This document shows positions 33,421 to 45,012 of a DNA stretch of 64,000 bases, in pieces. The position numbers were made by a program, and so were the translations under genes. Below the pieces are notes generated by a model, which had not been told where the DNA came from, ran no database searches, and worked only from the letters and a program-made list of their open reading frames with translations. Source of the stretch: Gordius sp. MW1 (Eukaryota; Nematomorpha; Gordioida; Gordea; Gordiidae); the NCBI GenBank assembly GCA_964036665.1, contig OZ038528.1, positions 17,285,245 to 17,349,244 on the forward strand, in the 5' to 3' direction. How positions within the stretch are numbered: position 1 is the first letter of the stretch; every line of letters begins with the position of its first letter.

Positions 33421-34129
33421 ACAAAGAGTTTAAATTTTAAATTTGCTTCAATTTTATGACACCCTAACCCTCACTTATCGTTAAAAAATTTATTTAGCTC
33501 TAAAAATAACAACTATCACCAAGACAAGGTGACTAATTTAAATTTTATATTTACAACAATATTATGATACCTTAACCCACCAATATTCATTTAAAGAATT
33601 TATTTTGCTTCATAAGAGCCAATTAAGACAATTGTCATCAAGTTAGATTGACAAAGGATTTATTTTTAAAATCATATTTTATAACTAGGTACCAATATTA
33701 GAAAATCATCCTAAACCATTATTATAATCAAATCAGTACGATTAAAAAGCTCCCTGTATCTATATTACTAATTTTCAAAGTCACTAAATCATATACTATT
33801 TTTTCCAACCCAAAACACCTAAATCAAACCAAAAACAGTTTAAAAAAATTTGGTCTATTAACAAAATTAAAACTAAGCCTAAAAAATACACTAACGAACT
33901 TTGGTCTTATTTTCAAATTTCCACTAAGTGTAAAGGTCGACACCAAAAACTATTGGTCTGTTTTGGCTTTTAAACTGTTTTTAAAAAAGTAAACTGAAAT
34001 TAGAGGTCACCCATACAGGGGCGTCGTACGCAAGATTTTATTTCTAGTTTCCATTTTTTTCTTCAAATTTTAAAAAAATTTATAGAGAATTTTTTTTTGT
34101 ATTTTGATTAGAGGTCTTGCGATTCAATT
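33421..34129. other. AT-rich DNA
   Basis: No gene is recognised. Fragments near 33900-34010 such as AAGGTCGACACCAAAAA faintly recall the interior of the TAGTGTTGTAA MITE family. Confidence 0.3.
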
Positions 34130-34325
34130 TTTACGGTCAATGATGAAATCAAATCGAGAAGACCGATTGAAAGACCAAGCCAGGTATGCAATTCGATACA
34201 TACACCCGAACAAGGGATTATAAAAAACGTATGCGGTCAAAAACTCAGGTCAGACGATCGCGTTGAGAGAGAGTCAACACTCTGGTCGGAGGAAGTTACC
34301 TTGAGGGGTATGGTGTTGTGGTTGC
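34130..34325 (+). repeat. Dispersed retroelement 3' end, second copy
   Basis: It shares TTTTTACGGTCAATGA, GAAGACCGATTG and GGGTATGGTGTTGT with 8595-8815, in the same order and spacing. Two independent copies with the same right end define a repeat family. Confidence 0.75.
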
Positions 34326-34575
34326 AAATGCGCAACCACTCATGCGCAGGCGCACCCACGCGCAGTCCCCCATGCGCACCATGACTTGCCAGCGCAGCTG
34401 CATTCGCACGCGTATAACAAAGCGAGGGGGAGAGAGGGGAGAGGGGGGGAGACGCGTATGGTAGACTGCGTATGGGTGCGCCTGCCATGGGAGACTGCGC
34501 ATATGAGACTGCGCGTGGGTGCGCCTACGCATGAGTGGTTGCGCATCAGTGGTTGCGCATATGCAACCACAGCAG
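34318..34575. repeat. GC-rich palindromic block
   Basis: GGTTGCAAATGCGCAACCAC and the following CATGCGCAGGCGCACCCACG are mirrored at 34500-34572 by GCGTGGGTGCGCCTACGCAT, GAGTGGTTGCGC and GCATATGCAACCAC. Purine-rich GAGGGGGAGAGAGGGGAGA lies in the loop side. The block is full of TGCGCA and is far richer in GC than the flanks. Overlapping frames in it are not genes. Confidence 0.85.
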
Positions 34576-35145
34576 ATCTATAATTTAAGTTTGTCCAGCC
34601 AAGTTTAGATCTTAATTTCTATTGAGGCTGGTGTAATGAAAAAAAAACTAATTTGGTATTTAAAAATTATTACACAACACATTATTATGTTTATGTGAAG
34701 TCTCACTTTGTAATTCTCCTTTATTTGTTCTAATAAAATTAAAAAAAATTATCTGGATAATAAATACCAACTTTCAAAACTAACATGAAATTCCGCAATA
34801 AATATTTTTCCAGTAGTTTCCCCTTTTCAACATGACAGCATTTAATGCTTTTGATAGGTGTAAATTACTAAATTAGTTTTTAATAACACAGGCGTAGGTG
34901 AATTTAAAGTCCTGCAAATTGTTTTTCAGAGCTAAATTCAAGCTTGGGGTTTATGCCCGTCCAAAAATAATGTTTTTAAGCCCTTTTAATTATTAAACAA
35001 ATTAAAAATTCAGAATCTAATAACTCGTAGCATACAATAAAATTAATTGCTATTGATAAGTGAGAAAACATAATTTCAACTGACTGTTCTTAGATAGGCC
35101 CTTAGGATGCTAAACAATAATTTTTAACAAACTGACAAAGAATTT
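34576..35145. other. AT-rich DNA
   Basis: Nothing supported. Confidence 0.35.
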
Positions 35146-35153
35146 GTGATACC

Positions 35154-37341
35154 CAGTGGCGTAGCTAGCCTTTTTGCCTGGGGGGGGGGGGGGCTGCGCA
35201 AATCAAGCCATGCGGGGGACAAAAAAAATTTAACTAAAAAAACCCTTAAAAATTAAAAAAAATTATGTTTTGCCCCCCCCCCCCTCCCCCCCTAATCCAA
35301 AACCTGGATACGATCATGGGTCAAACGCAAATGAAAAATTTTACCCTCATAAACATTGGACTAAAATTCCGCTACTACTTTGTGTATTTGTTCTAATAAC
35401 ATCACACTGGTATGTCTTAGACCGGCATGTTTCTAGGGCATAAAATAAATAAAATTTATTCATAAATAAAACAAAGTAATGTAGTTGAAGCAATATTGAA
35501 AATTTCACTTGGTATAATAAGTTTTTGTATAAATGAATTGTAAGGGCACAAAGTGGAACGGGAATATTGACAAGAAATCATTGACATTTTAGAAAATAAT
35601 ACAAATAGTAAAAAAACTATAAAACAAAGTTTTATAGATTTTAAAAAATTTTTTATACAACCCCAAAAATCTGGCCATATATATAACAAATTTTAATTTT
35701 ACATATGCACTATTGGCAGCATTTTCAGGCAGCATTTATATAAGGAAAAGAATGAGAACATTTAAAAGTCTTTTTTGGCTAGATCACAAAAGGTGTAATT
35801 ATAACATAAAATATAAAAAAAATTAATTATGAAATTCAAATTCCATCGAGAATAAGTGTTTAGATGTTATTCTCCTTGATGATATTATAGATATATTTGC
35901 ACAACCCCTCCCCCCCCCCCCTTACACCACTTAAAAATAAAATGAACTAATAAATTTAACGGCTAAATGAACCTTAAAAATATTCTGTTAAAATTAAATG
36001 AATAAAAATTTTACTTAATAATTTTAGATGAAATTAGAGATGTGAGATGCACAGAACAACGTAGCGTTTGTGTACATTTTGCTGAATTCAATGGCACACC
36101 AAAAGGAATTTTTTGGGGGGTTTTATCCCTTGAAAGTTTTGATGCGCTAACAATTGTCTATAAAATTCAGAAATTTGTTATTAATATTAATTTATAAACT
36201 TTTGATGGGATATCACTAATAAAGGGGAAAAAGTAGTGTACAAACGATTTTTTGGAAAATCATTGGCTTTGTATGTCCATGTGGTACGTAAAAATACGTA
36301 AAATATGTCAAACAATAAGCATGTGAGGCCAATTAAATTTAATCCAGGATAGAATTTTCGTAAATTTAATAATATTTTAATATATTTTGAAAGTGTTAAA
36401 AAGTTTAAGATAATTTTTCATTAAATATTAAAATTAGTCTTTTAATAGTAGTTCATTACGCCTTTTACTCGATGTTGCAAACGAATTTATAACATCATCC
36501 GGGTGAATGATATTTATAAAGTCATGTTCTAAGCTCAATAAAGCTAAGGAAGATAACCTATCTTGTTCAATTATGGAACGAAAATAGTATTAATCCATTT
36601 TAGCAATGAGAACGATCCTTCGCATGAACATGAAGTTATTGGGATAGTTAAAATTATTTTATCAAAATAATAAAATTTGGAAACACTATTGAGGGCAAAA
36701 TTTTAATAAGTGAATAAATATCATTTTAGTTTATTGTAAAGAATTATAATATACATAATTTTTGCCATTTTATTTCGGCATCTTGCAGTTTTAATTCAAA
36801 TGGTTAATAACTTCTGATAAAAGAGATTTATCGCAAAAAAAGGGTATGAAGTTTTTAAACCTTACCTTCTAAAGACCTACATAGATTACAATTAATTTCC
36901 GAAAATCTTATGTTTAATTCTGCTATTATTCTATCGATGATAGGATGATAGAAATCAATTTTGAAATCAATTAATGAATTGGTAGATTCGAAAGAGTAAA
37001 AAGTGTCATTTTTTGGTTCTTTAATACGTTTGGAAGATACCAAATCAAAAATTGAAGCTAAATGTTTCGCCTTATTATAAAGAATTTGATAGTTATCCTC
37101 ATTTCTAATATCCTTTAAAGTTAATATTAGACTATTAAGCGTTGAAATTGCATTTATTAAACAAATATTTGCTCTTTATATTATAATTTAATAATCTTCA
37201 TATTTTGTCTTAATTGATGAAATAAAAAAATGGCTTCCGGGGCTCAGGGGCCCAAGATTTTTCCCTTGGGAGGGGGCCATGGGATCCGGTTTATGCTCTT
37301 GGGGGCTCGGGCCTCCTGGACTCCCTCTAGCTACGCCACTG
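35154..37341 (-). mobile_element. hAT transposon with perfect 8-bp TSD
   Basis: A 2188-bp element with ends CAGTGGCGTAGCTAG and CTAGCTACGCCACTG. Each side is flanked by GTGATACC (35146-35153 and 37342-37349). G runs lie just inside the left end, and short C runs recur inside. It carries a degraded transposase on the minus strand. Matching ends and intact duplications prove it transposed as a unit. It is a plausible source of activity for the GGCGTAGCC-type MITEs, whose ends share GGCGTAGC. Confidence 0.95.
36430..37200 (-). pseudogene. hAT transposase, TTF/DUF4371-like, degraded
   Basis: The upstream part (about 37200-36862) reads LKDIRNEDNYQILYNKAK and HPIIDRIIAELNIRFSEI, a standard segment of DUF4371-type hAT transposases. 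It ends at a plausible donor (GAAG/GTAAGG). The downstream part (about 36660-36430) is the C-terminal dimerisation domain: TIPITSCSCEGSFSLLKWI (CERSFS changed to CEGSFS), then in a shifted frame RSIIEQDRLSSLALLSLEHD, ending NELLLKD and TAA. The frameshift near 36590 and the missing N-terminal and catalytic parts mean it is not functional as read. The family cuts and pastes elements with 8-bp target duplications. Confidence 0.8.
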
Positions 37342-37349
37342 GTGATACC

Positions 37350-38143
37350 TGGCGGGTTAAACATACTTTTGTACGAATGAATTATTACGCTAAAAACATA
37401 CTTTACTTAAATTTTTGGACAAATTTGATACATCGAATGCGCATTCAAACAAAAAGAAAGAACTGCTAGTTACATTGCGTTATCACATGTGAAAACTTTT
37501 TATAATTAAAGTTTAGCTATATTCGAGTTACAGCTAAAACATAAACAAGTGAAGTCGATTTACACATATTTATAAATACCATCATAAAGAAGTTGAACCT
37601 TTTTTAAAAATCCCATGATTTGGAGAAACAATCTAAGGGGAAAATAAAAGGGTAAATTGTTAATATATCACATAAATTAATTCGATTTTAATGACTCAGC
37701 CTAGTTTAAATTGCAATAATTTTATGCATGACAATAAAAAAATATAAATTTTACTACATTTGATCCGTGCGGTAGATGTTGATCTTATTGTGCCATTGTT
37801 AAAGGCGCCAAAATGTATATTTTGCTATACTAGTATTCCAATTATAATTAATTATACAAGCCTTAATATTTTAATCGTTGTGATTTTAATAAACATATCT
37901 AAAATGATAAATTATATTTATATCATTATAAATAATGATGTATAACGAGAATATATTCGCTTTATTAAAAATAATTTCTTGCCTAATAAATAATTTTTGC
38001 TTGGAATAACATAATAAGGGTAAATTTGCAACCTAATGTAGTTATTTTACCAAATTTTGAATAATCCCTAATCATAATTCTCTACAATGAGATATTGAAT
38101 GACGTGTTGTGCTATATTCAAACTTTCCGTTTATTAATTTGTT
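37350..38143. other. AT-rich 5' flank of the first receptor gene
   Basis: No repeat or gene is supported. The promoter of the receptor at 38144 should lie here. Confidence 0.35.
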
Positions 38144-39193
38144 ATGGATTCCTTGAATTATTCATCGACAGATCGCCTATTTCTTGTCATCATATTGATT
38201 ACTTCAATCGGTGGCATTATTGGCAACATATTTTTATTATACGTTATAAGGGTAACTAAAAAACTTCGTGAACAATCCTCGATGCTAATCATTTTCAGTT
38301 TAACATTGTGTGACGCCCTTGGAGGTCTATCTTATGGATTAGGTTACATATTATTTTACTTCGCCAGACACCTGGCCACGAATACTTATTTTTGCACATC
38401 GATTGGAATTTGCAATGAAATTTTCTTTTTATCGCACTCTATTCACTTGTTTGTACTCGCTTTTAATCGCTTACTAAACGTGTGTTTCCCATTTGCTAAA
38501 TTTTCTCTCATTTTAAACTCCAAGAAAAATATCATGATCCAACTGGCTTGTACATGGCTAATCAGCATAGTTATTCGTGTATTCCATTGGTTTATAGGAG
38601 GCATAGTTTTTTACAAATTCTACAAGAATTGCACAGTGAATTACCAAAAATTTAAAAATCCCACCTTTAAAACCCATTTGATATGGCAATATCTTAATAT
38701 ATTTGTAATACTAATCATGTACATTGCAATTATAATAAAATTGCGGGAACAGAGAAGGGTGATGGGCAATTGGGAAACAAGTGTAGTAAGCGGACAAGTG
38801 AGTGCCCCAAGCGCGAATTCCAAATCTATCCTAGGAAAGCTTTACAGGCAAACCAACCGTTCTAATGTATCATCCATCAATGCCACGGTCTCATCTATGA
38901 GAACAAACCAAGGTTATATGTCTCCAAACAAAAAGAAAGCACGAGAGCGAGACCTAGTCTTGTATTCGCTCACGTTATTTATTTTCTATTTTATAGCAAC
39001 TGTAACCTTTAATGTCTCGAGTCAAAAATTCTCTCAAAACGCAACCACTCATAAAACTATCTCCAACTTTCTTTCATTATTTTATTATTTTCTCTTTTCA
39101 TTTAATCCAATCATTTCTTTCGGTTTTACAAAGGTATTCAAGGAAGAGGCCAAAAAAATTTTATGCAAATCATCTGCTACTTTTAATCGCTAG
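38144..39193 (+). CDS. Seven-transmembrane receptor A, intronless, 349 aa
   Basis: A single-exon rhodopsin-like receptor. TM1 (about residues 12-35) has IGNIFLLYVI with the conserved N. TM2 contains LTLCDALGGLSYGLGYILFY. A cysteine (FCTSIG, about residue 86) sits before TM3. TM3 ends VLAFNRLLNVCFPF, where NR replaces DR of DRY. A long third loop, basic and serine/threonine rich (about 200-265), precedes TM6 (LVLYSLTLFIFYFIATV). TM7 carries SFNPIISFGF, a version of NPxxY. A short basic tail follows. It is predicted to sit in the plasma membrane and signal through G proteins; the ligand is unknown. It is a clear paralogue of 57127-58260. The family resembles nematode chemoreceptor-type receptors, but I cannot assign a subfamily. 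No stops or frameshifts. Confidence 0.85.
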   Translation: MDSLNYSSTDRLFLVIILITSIGGIIGNIFLLYVIRVTKKLREQSSMLIIFSLTLCDALGGLSYGLGYILFYFARHLATNTYFCTSIGICNEIFFLSHSIHLFVLAFNRLLNVCFPFAKFSLILNSKKNIMIQLACTWLISIVIRVFHWFIGGIVFYKFYKNCTVNYQKFKNPTFKTHLIWQYLNIFVILIMYIAIIIKLREQRRVMGNWETSVVSGQVSAPSANSKSILGKLYRQTNRSNVSSINATVSSMRTNQGYMSPNKKKARERDLVLYSLTLFIFYFIATVTFNVSSQKFSQNATTHKTISNFLSLFYYFLFSFNPIISFGFTKVFKEEAKKILCKSSATFNR

Positions 39194-40604
39194 TTAAACA
39201 TTAATGTAAATGTCGATTGTTATTACGAGTGTATTATTACGCAATGCTTGCATATTAAAATATTGATATCACTTCATTATTACAAACGATTAGATCATAT
39301 AAATAATGATTTATTTGTTGTATATTTCTCGTATTTTGTGTTAAAAATGTATAAATTCCTTATAGATTAATCAAACATATTTTATGGTGATAAAGTTTGT
39401 TTAGCATAAGATTCGATGCATTTAATTGTAATGACAACACGTTTCTTTTAATCTTATTCAATGTTTACGTTGGGGAGAGTTTGGAAGAAAATAATACCCA
39501 CACGCACACCCATATTGTTTAAACTACTCCCATCCCCTTCCATTTACCTATTAATAATAATTATTTTTTTAATATATTTGATTGCCATCTTTCAAGTTTA
39601 AACAAAATAAAAAATAGTATTATTATGCTCAAGTAAAAATCTAACACAAATTAATCTAATTTTAACAGCGGAACTTTTCAATAAAAATCACACATCAATA
39701 ATATCCAAATTCCGCTTCTCTCCAAAAATATCTCATAAATGTATAAAGCCAAACGCGATTTTACTAATATTTTAGAAATGCTGACATGGTTGCGAGTAGG
39801 TAAACAAAAACAATCATGAGTAGTTATCGTTTGTTTCGATCACCTATCAGTATTGAAAGCAAACCTTGTTTCGTCTAGCGTGCTTTTATGAGACTCTTAA
39901 TCTCGTATTGGTCTTAATAAATCTCATCTCATATTATCTTCACAATAATTCTCAACTTGTTTCACCTTTTAAAAAATTTTCCCCTCTGATTTATTTAATT
40001 ATTTTTAATTAAAAATTTAAAATTAAAAAGGCAAACTTATTTAAAAAACAAAACACAAGAGTGGATGTAACAAGACATCAATATCGCTTATGCATTATCA
40101 CACAACAATATAAACACGGTTACCAATTCATGATTATAAGAATTTCCAGAAAAGGATAAACTTGCAAAAAGTATAGCTTAACTTGAGTTTAAATAACTAT
40201 ATTATTTAGTTTAATTAAATTGATACAAGTTGTAATCACTGTATCTGCCAAATATAAATTAACATATTATTTTACAAGAGTACCTATCGTAATTAACAAA
40301 AGCCAAAGCTCAAAATTTTGATTAAATAACCTAGAGAATTAAAAATAACACAGAGGTGATAATGCTTATTTGTGATAATATTCTTGTTTATGAATATATT
40401 AGAGCGTTTTAAAAACAAATACGAGAAGGATTGTATTTAAATATAAACATAATAGTTTAAAATTTCTAAAAAATTGCCGTATATAATCTAAATCAATAAT
40501 AATATGTAAAAAAAACGCTTATATAATATTGTAAGACCCATGTAATATTCCAAAATAATAAGTGTCCTAAGGTGATTCATGATTTGGGAGTTTTAGTATC
40601 ATGT
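39194..40604. other. AT-rich DNA downstream of receptor A
   Basis: No gene or clear repeat is supported. Confidence 0.35.
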
Positions 40605-40935
40605 AGTGTAAAACGGCTGGGTTTTGTTTAGTCGACCTTTGGTTTTGGTCTAATTTATTTATAAACTTAGCATGTAATTTTGGAAAGCATAATTTATTTA
40701 AATACTATAAATAACTTAAATACTTGGCACAATTTATTTAAATACTTAGCATAATATATTTAAATACTTAGCATATAATTTAAATATTTAGCAAAATATT
40801 AAAATACTTAGCAAATAAATAAAATACTTAGCAAAACGATAAAATACTTGGCAATTTTTTTTAATACTTAAATGAATAAAATACTTAGCATTTGAATTTA
40901 AAACTTAGATTTAATTTAAAAACTTAGCAAACGAC
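40605..40935. repeat. ACTTAGCA short-motif array, left of the foldback element
   Basis: It starts with a TAGTGTAAAACGGCTGGG end (40611) of the TAGTGTTGTAA MITE family. More than ten spaced copies of AATACTTAGCA or AAACTTAGCA follow. The same motif recurs at 42715-42812 and 55795-56245. Confidence 0.8.
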
Positions 40936-40939
40936 TTAA

Positions 40940-42745
40940 ACACCTAGCTATAGTTGTTAAATTGCTAACTTTAGCAACGCTAACTATGTGCTATGCTCGA
41001 GCACAAACACTAGCTGGGTAATATGCTAACACATTGAGTGCTAAGCTAACTGTTCGGTGCAATAGTTTTAACAGTAGCACGTAAAAATGCTCGAGAGGTT
41101 AGTCGATAGCAGCCAAATCTGTTAAAAAATTTAGCAGGAGCTCGAGCAGTAAATTCAAGCATTGATTTGCTTTTGTTAAACTATTTTAGTTACTTACAAT
41201 ATTTGCTCATGGTATATTATAAAGTTATTATATTATAGTTTTATAAGAAATTAAGCATGTTGAGCATAAATGATGGATTGCACAAGATGAGATTGTATAT
41301 TTGATTTTTTACTTGACATGTTATTATATACATTTTGAGTTTTTAGGTATAAATATTTTGTACAGGTGGTTAAATAAATATATAAGGGGTAAATGTCATA
41401 ATCTATGTTTAAGATGCAATTTAAATTTTTTTCAAATTGTGACTCACTAGGAGCTTAAAAAATGTTTTTCACCTTTAAAATTAAGATTTTAACAGTTTGC
41501 CGCAGGGGTTCGTCCCAACCTCTGAACCCGCCGGGAAAAACCCGATGTTTTACGGAACCCGAACCCATTTTGAAAATACCCTTAAAACCCGAACCCGATG
41601 AATACAAAATTTTCGCCATCTATTAGTAAAAATTTTAAATCGTACCTGAGCCACCGCTAAACTTTCAAAAATCTTAATTTCAAAGGTGAAAAACATTTTT
41701 TAAGTTCTTAGTGAGTCATAATTTGAAAAAATAATTTAAATCCCATAATAAACATAGATTATGACATTTGTCACCTGAGCGACCGCTAAACTTTCAAAAA
41801 TCTTAATTTCAAAGGTGAAAACCATTTTTTAAGCTCTTAGTGAGTCACAATTTGAAAAAAAAATTTAAATCCCATAATAAACATAGATTATGACATTTGT
41901 CACCTGGGCGACCGCTAAACTTTTAAAAATCTTAATTTCAAAGTGAAAACCATTTTTTAAGTTCTTAGTGAGTCACAATTTGAAAAAAAAATTTAAATCG
42001 CATCATAAACATAGATTATGACATTTGTCACCTGGGCGACCGCTAAACTTTTAAAAATCTTAATTTCAAGGGTGAAAAACATTTTTTAAGTTCTTAGTGA
42101 GTCACAATTTCAAAAAAAAAATTTAAATCGCATCATAAACATAGATTATGACATTTGTCACCTGGGCGACCGCTAAACTTTTAAAAATCTTAATTTCAAA
42201 GTTGAAAAACATTTTTTAAACTCTTAGTGAGTCAAAATTTGTAGAAAAAATTTAAATCGCATCATAAACATAGATTATGACATTTACCCCTTATATATTT
42301 ATTTAACCACCTGTACAAAATATTTATACCTAAAAACTCAAAATGTATATAATAACATATCAAGTAAAAAATCAAATATACAATCTCATCTTATTATCGT
42401 GCAATCCATCATTTATGCTCAACATGCTTAATTTTTTATAAAACTATAATATAATAACTTTATAATATACCATGAGCAAATATTGTAAGTAACTAAAATA
42501 GTTTAACAAAAGCAATTCAATCTACTATCTGCTCGAATTTACTGCTCGAGCTCCTGCTAAATTTTTTAACAGATTTGGCTGCTATCGACTAACCTCTCGA
42601 GCATTTTTACGTGCTACTGTTAAAACTATTGCACCGAACAGTTAGCTTAGCACTCAATGTGTTAGCATTTTACCCAGCTAGTGTTCGTGCTCGAGTTTTT
42701 AGTTGAAGCTGCTTAGCAATTTAACAACTATACACCTAGCAAATG
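40940..42745. mobile_element. Large foldback element with ~500-bp arms
   Basis: The left arm (about 40940-41490) and right arm (about 42150-42745) are inverted copies. For example, GCTCGAGCACAAACACTAGC (about 40996) pairs with GCTAGTGTTCGTGCTCGAG (about 42677), and GCAGGAGCTCGAGCAGTAAA pairs with TTTACTGCTCGAGCTCCTGC. The core holds five ~126-bp tandem units and a GAACCCG-rich stretch near 41500-41600. No ORF exists. Arms are nearly identical, which suggests recent origin or gene conversion. Confidence 0.9.
41640..42285. repeat. Five tandem ~126-bp units inside the foldback element
   Basis: Each unit carries TCACCTGGGCGACCGCTAAA, AATCTTAATTTCAAAGGTGA, TTAGTGAGTCACAATTTGAA and AACATAGATTATGACATTTG. 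Starts are near 41645, 41772, 41900, 42028 and 42150. A part of one unit is also present inverted at 41400-41490, in the left arm. Confidence 0.9.
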
Positions 42746-43379
42746 AATAAAAGATTAGAAATGACGCTAAAAATACTTAGCAATTTGAATAAAATACTTA
42801 GCAAATAATTTTTTGGGGTTAACAATTCTATTAGTCTTGGAAGCAGGGAAATTTAAACTTTATGAATGTGACAAATATTATGTTGGTGAGGTAATTTGAA
42901 AATTTTTGACTTTTTATTTGATGCTAAATACTAATTAAAATATCAAAGTATAAAAAATTAGCTTGACACTAAATAAATTTACATTTTATGTATTAGAATT
43001 TATTGTATTTGTTTTTATACATACATAAAATTGATGTATATTATTATTTAATAGACTCACTTAACAATTCTTAGTAATAATTTGATATTAGTCTTAGAAG
43101 GGGGAAAAATATAAACTTTATTAATAAGACAAATATTAAGTTGATAGGTAATTAGAAAATAATTGACTTTTCATTTTATGCTAAATATTAATAAAAATGT
43201 TTTACTCTAAATACAATCCTCGTCCAAACAATTTTTCATAATGTTTTAAATGACATCTGTTAATTTTAGCGCCAAATCTGGCATTAAAACTAGGGATTAT
43301 GTGTTTTTGGGAATGTGCCTAGGTACCACCTAAATTGGATAGTAACTATGTTTAACTAAGCACTAATTTAGATTGGTGC
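42746..43379. other. AT-rich DNA beyond the foldback element
   Basis: The first 70 bp still hold ACTTAGCA motifs. After that, CTTTATTAATAAGACAAATATTAAGTTGATA-like sequence at 43116-43150 echoes 42858-42885, so an imperfect ~260-bp direct duplication is likely. No genes. Confidence 0.4.
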
Positions 43380-43383
43380 CCTA

Positions 43384-43536
43384 TCAACTCGCCGAATTTA
43401 ATGTCCCCCGGCAAAAAAAAGGCCCCCTAATTTAAAATCGTCCCCCATTCAACCAATCACAAAATGGGGGACCTTTTTTGGAGCTGGAGGACATTAAATT
43501 CGGTGAGATTGTTTTCGGCAAGTTGACGAGCCACCA
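43384..43536. mobile_element. Small hairpin MITE
   Basis: TCAACTCGCCGAATTTAATG and GGACATTAAATTCGGTGAG with TCGGCAAGTTGA form imperfect inverted ends. GTCCCCCATT and AATGGGGGAC pair inside. It is non-coding and no clear target duplication was seen. Confidence 0.6.
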
Positions 43537-43728
43537 TTTAGATTATCATCATATCAAGTAAATGGGGAAATTGTTTCGCGAAATATGCATATATTTTAGT
43601 GATGTTTTATCTTAAGCCTATAATTTTTAGTTTAGAAAATAATGCTATGGACTCAAATATATATTAAATTATACATTAAAACATTTACATACATTAAGTG
43701 CAACTCATATTGTATTGAATAAGCAAAA

Positions 43729-44055
43729 CTAAAATTTCAATTTTGGGCTGCAACAAATTTATTATTTACTCCATTTGTGTTAATAATTTCAAATGTATTC
43801 CAAGCGAACATACCTACAATTATAACATAATTCGTCATTATATCGGCTGCATTTTTTTAAATTTTGAATTTCCGCATTGCATACAACAGCACAGCTTTTG
43901 CTAACAAATTTGACATAAAGTGAGATAGCAGTTAGCACTGTAGACAATAAACGTAACTCTGTTTTCTGTAACACAATACTCTGTTCATTCTCTAGGCGTG
44001 CTAACTCAACAACAGCTAAACTTGGTTGATCTATGGGAATTAAAGAATTCGCCAT
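43729..44055 (-). CDS. Probable two-exon small gene, 86 aa
   Basis: Exon 1 is 44055-43814 and exon 2 is 43747-43729. The intron is GT-AG (donor AG/GTATGT, acceptor TTGTTGCAG) and phase 2 joins to a TAG stop. The protein starts MANSLIPIDQPSLAVVELAR. It has a predicted helical middle with heptad-like spacing (RLENEQSIVLQKTELRLLST) and a cysteine-rich end (KSCAVVC, KKCSRYNDELCYNC). Six or more cysteines in the last 35 residues could bind metal or form disulphides, but I know no family with this pattern. If the intron is not used, the frame ends at 43789 with 88 codons. Composition is less AT-rich than the flanks. I consider it a real but unidentified gene with moderate confidence. Confidence 0.5.
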
Positions 44056-45007
44056 ACAGCTTCATTGCTTTATAATTATTATCTTTGAGCCTAATATTCT
44101 ATATTTTCAACTTGAGTTGTTTTAAAATGTGTTAGAATGACCATATAGGTATTATTAAATACTAGCAGAAAATTACAAAATACGAAGTTTTCTGCTAATT
44201 TATATATAAAGATTGCTAGGTTTAAATTTCAAAGTGTTAGGTTAATATTGTGTTCCTTACCTGAAATGCAAAATCATTCATTAAGCTAAGTTTTTCCCTG
44301 TAACAAATTTTTGTGTTGTGAACAGTTTCATTATTATTGAAATAGTTACATATAGATATACAAGTCCCTTTTCTGTCTCACGCCGTATTGGTAGTTATCC
44401 AATCTCACCCTTATCCTGACTTTTTTTCTAATCTGTTACTAAGTCGAACTGCTTGAATATTGATTTTAATGATGAAAAACTCATATAAATAATAATCAAA
44501 TTGTAGGTCCAGAAAATAAATGTCCTCGCATATTTTAAATAATCGTTTAAAAGTTGAACTGGTTATTCGCTGCCTAACAATCTCGTAGCAATAGGTTCAA
44601 ATCCCTTAAAGCAAATCAAGCAAATTAAACATAAATTTACAGGCATTTGATCATTAACTCAGAATAAGTATAGACACTGCAAAAGAATAGAAAACTAAGT
44701 ATCTTAACTGCATTACAAATATTCCGAAATGAGACAATTGAGTTCAAGGTTTATATGCTATAAAACATAAACATATTAATCACATTACTTGAAATTATGT
44801 TTGGAAAGGTAAACTATTAGCATCTATAATATTTTAGCAAAAGATTTAGATTTTTTTTCTCTTTTTTCCATTTAAAAATGGTTTTTTTGAATTTCAGGTG
44901 GAGCAAAGTTAAAAACTTTTTGCGATTTCATTTAGCTACTTCGCTCTGTCTGCATTTTTAAACCCAAATTTTAAGATTTTGTTGAAATTAGATTCATAAC
45001 TTTAACT
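44056..45007. other. AT-rich DNA with one tRNA-like stretch
   Basis: No gene is supported apart from the tRNA-like segment listed separately. Confidence 0.35.
44553..44627 (+). ncRNA. tRNA-like sequence (possible tRNA pseudogene or SINE head)
   Basis: GAACTGGTTATTCGC resembles a D-arm with an A box, and GGTTCAAATCCC about 35 bp later matches a B box. The acceptor stems do not pair well and there is no clear anticodon, so it is not a functional tRNA as read. Confidence 0.3.
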
Positions 45008-45012
45008 ATAAT

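Noticed and set aside
34237-34583. Several overlapping frames in the GC-rich block
   Set aside because: Many frames are open on both strands because TGCGCA-rich sequence has few stops; none has a domain.
44553-44627. Functional tRNA gene
   Set aside because: A and B box-like motifs exist, but acceptor and anticodon stems do not pair; kept only as a low-confidence tRNA-like feature.
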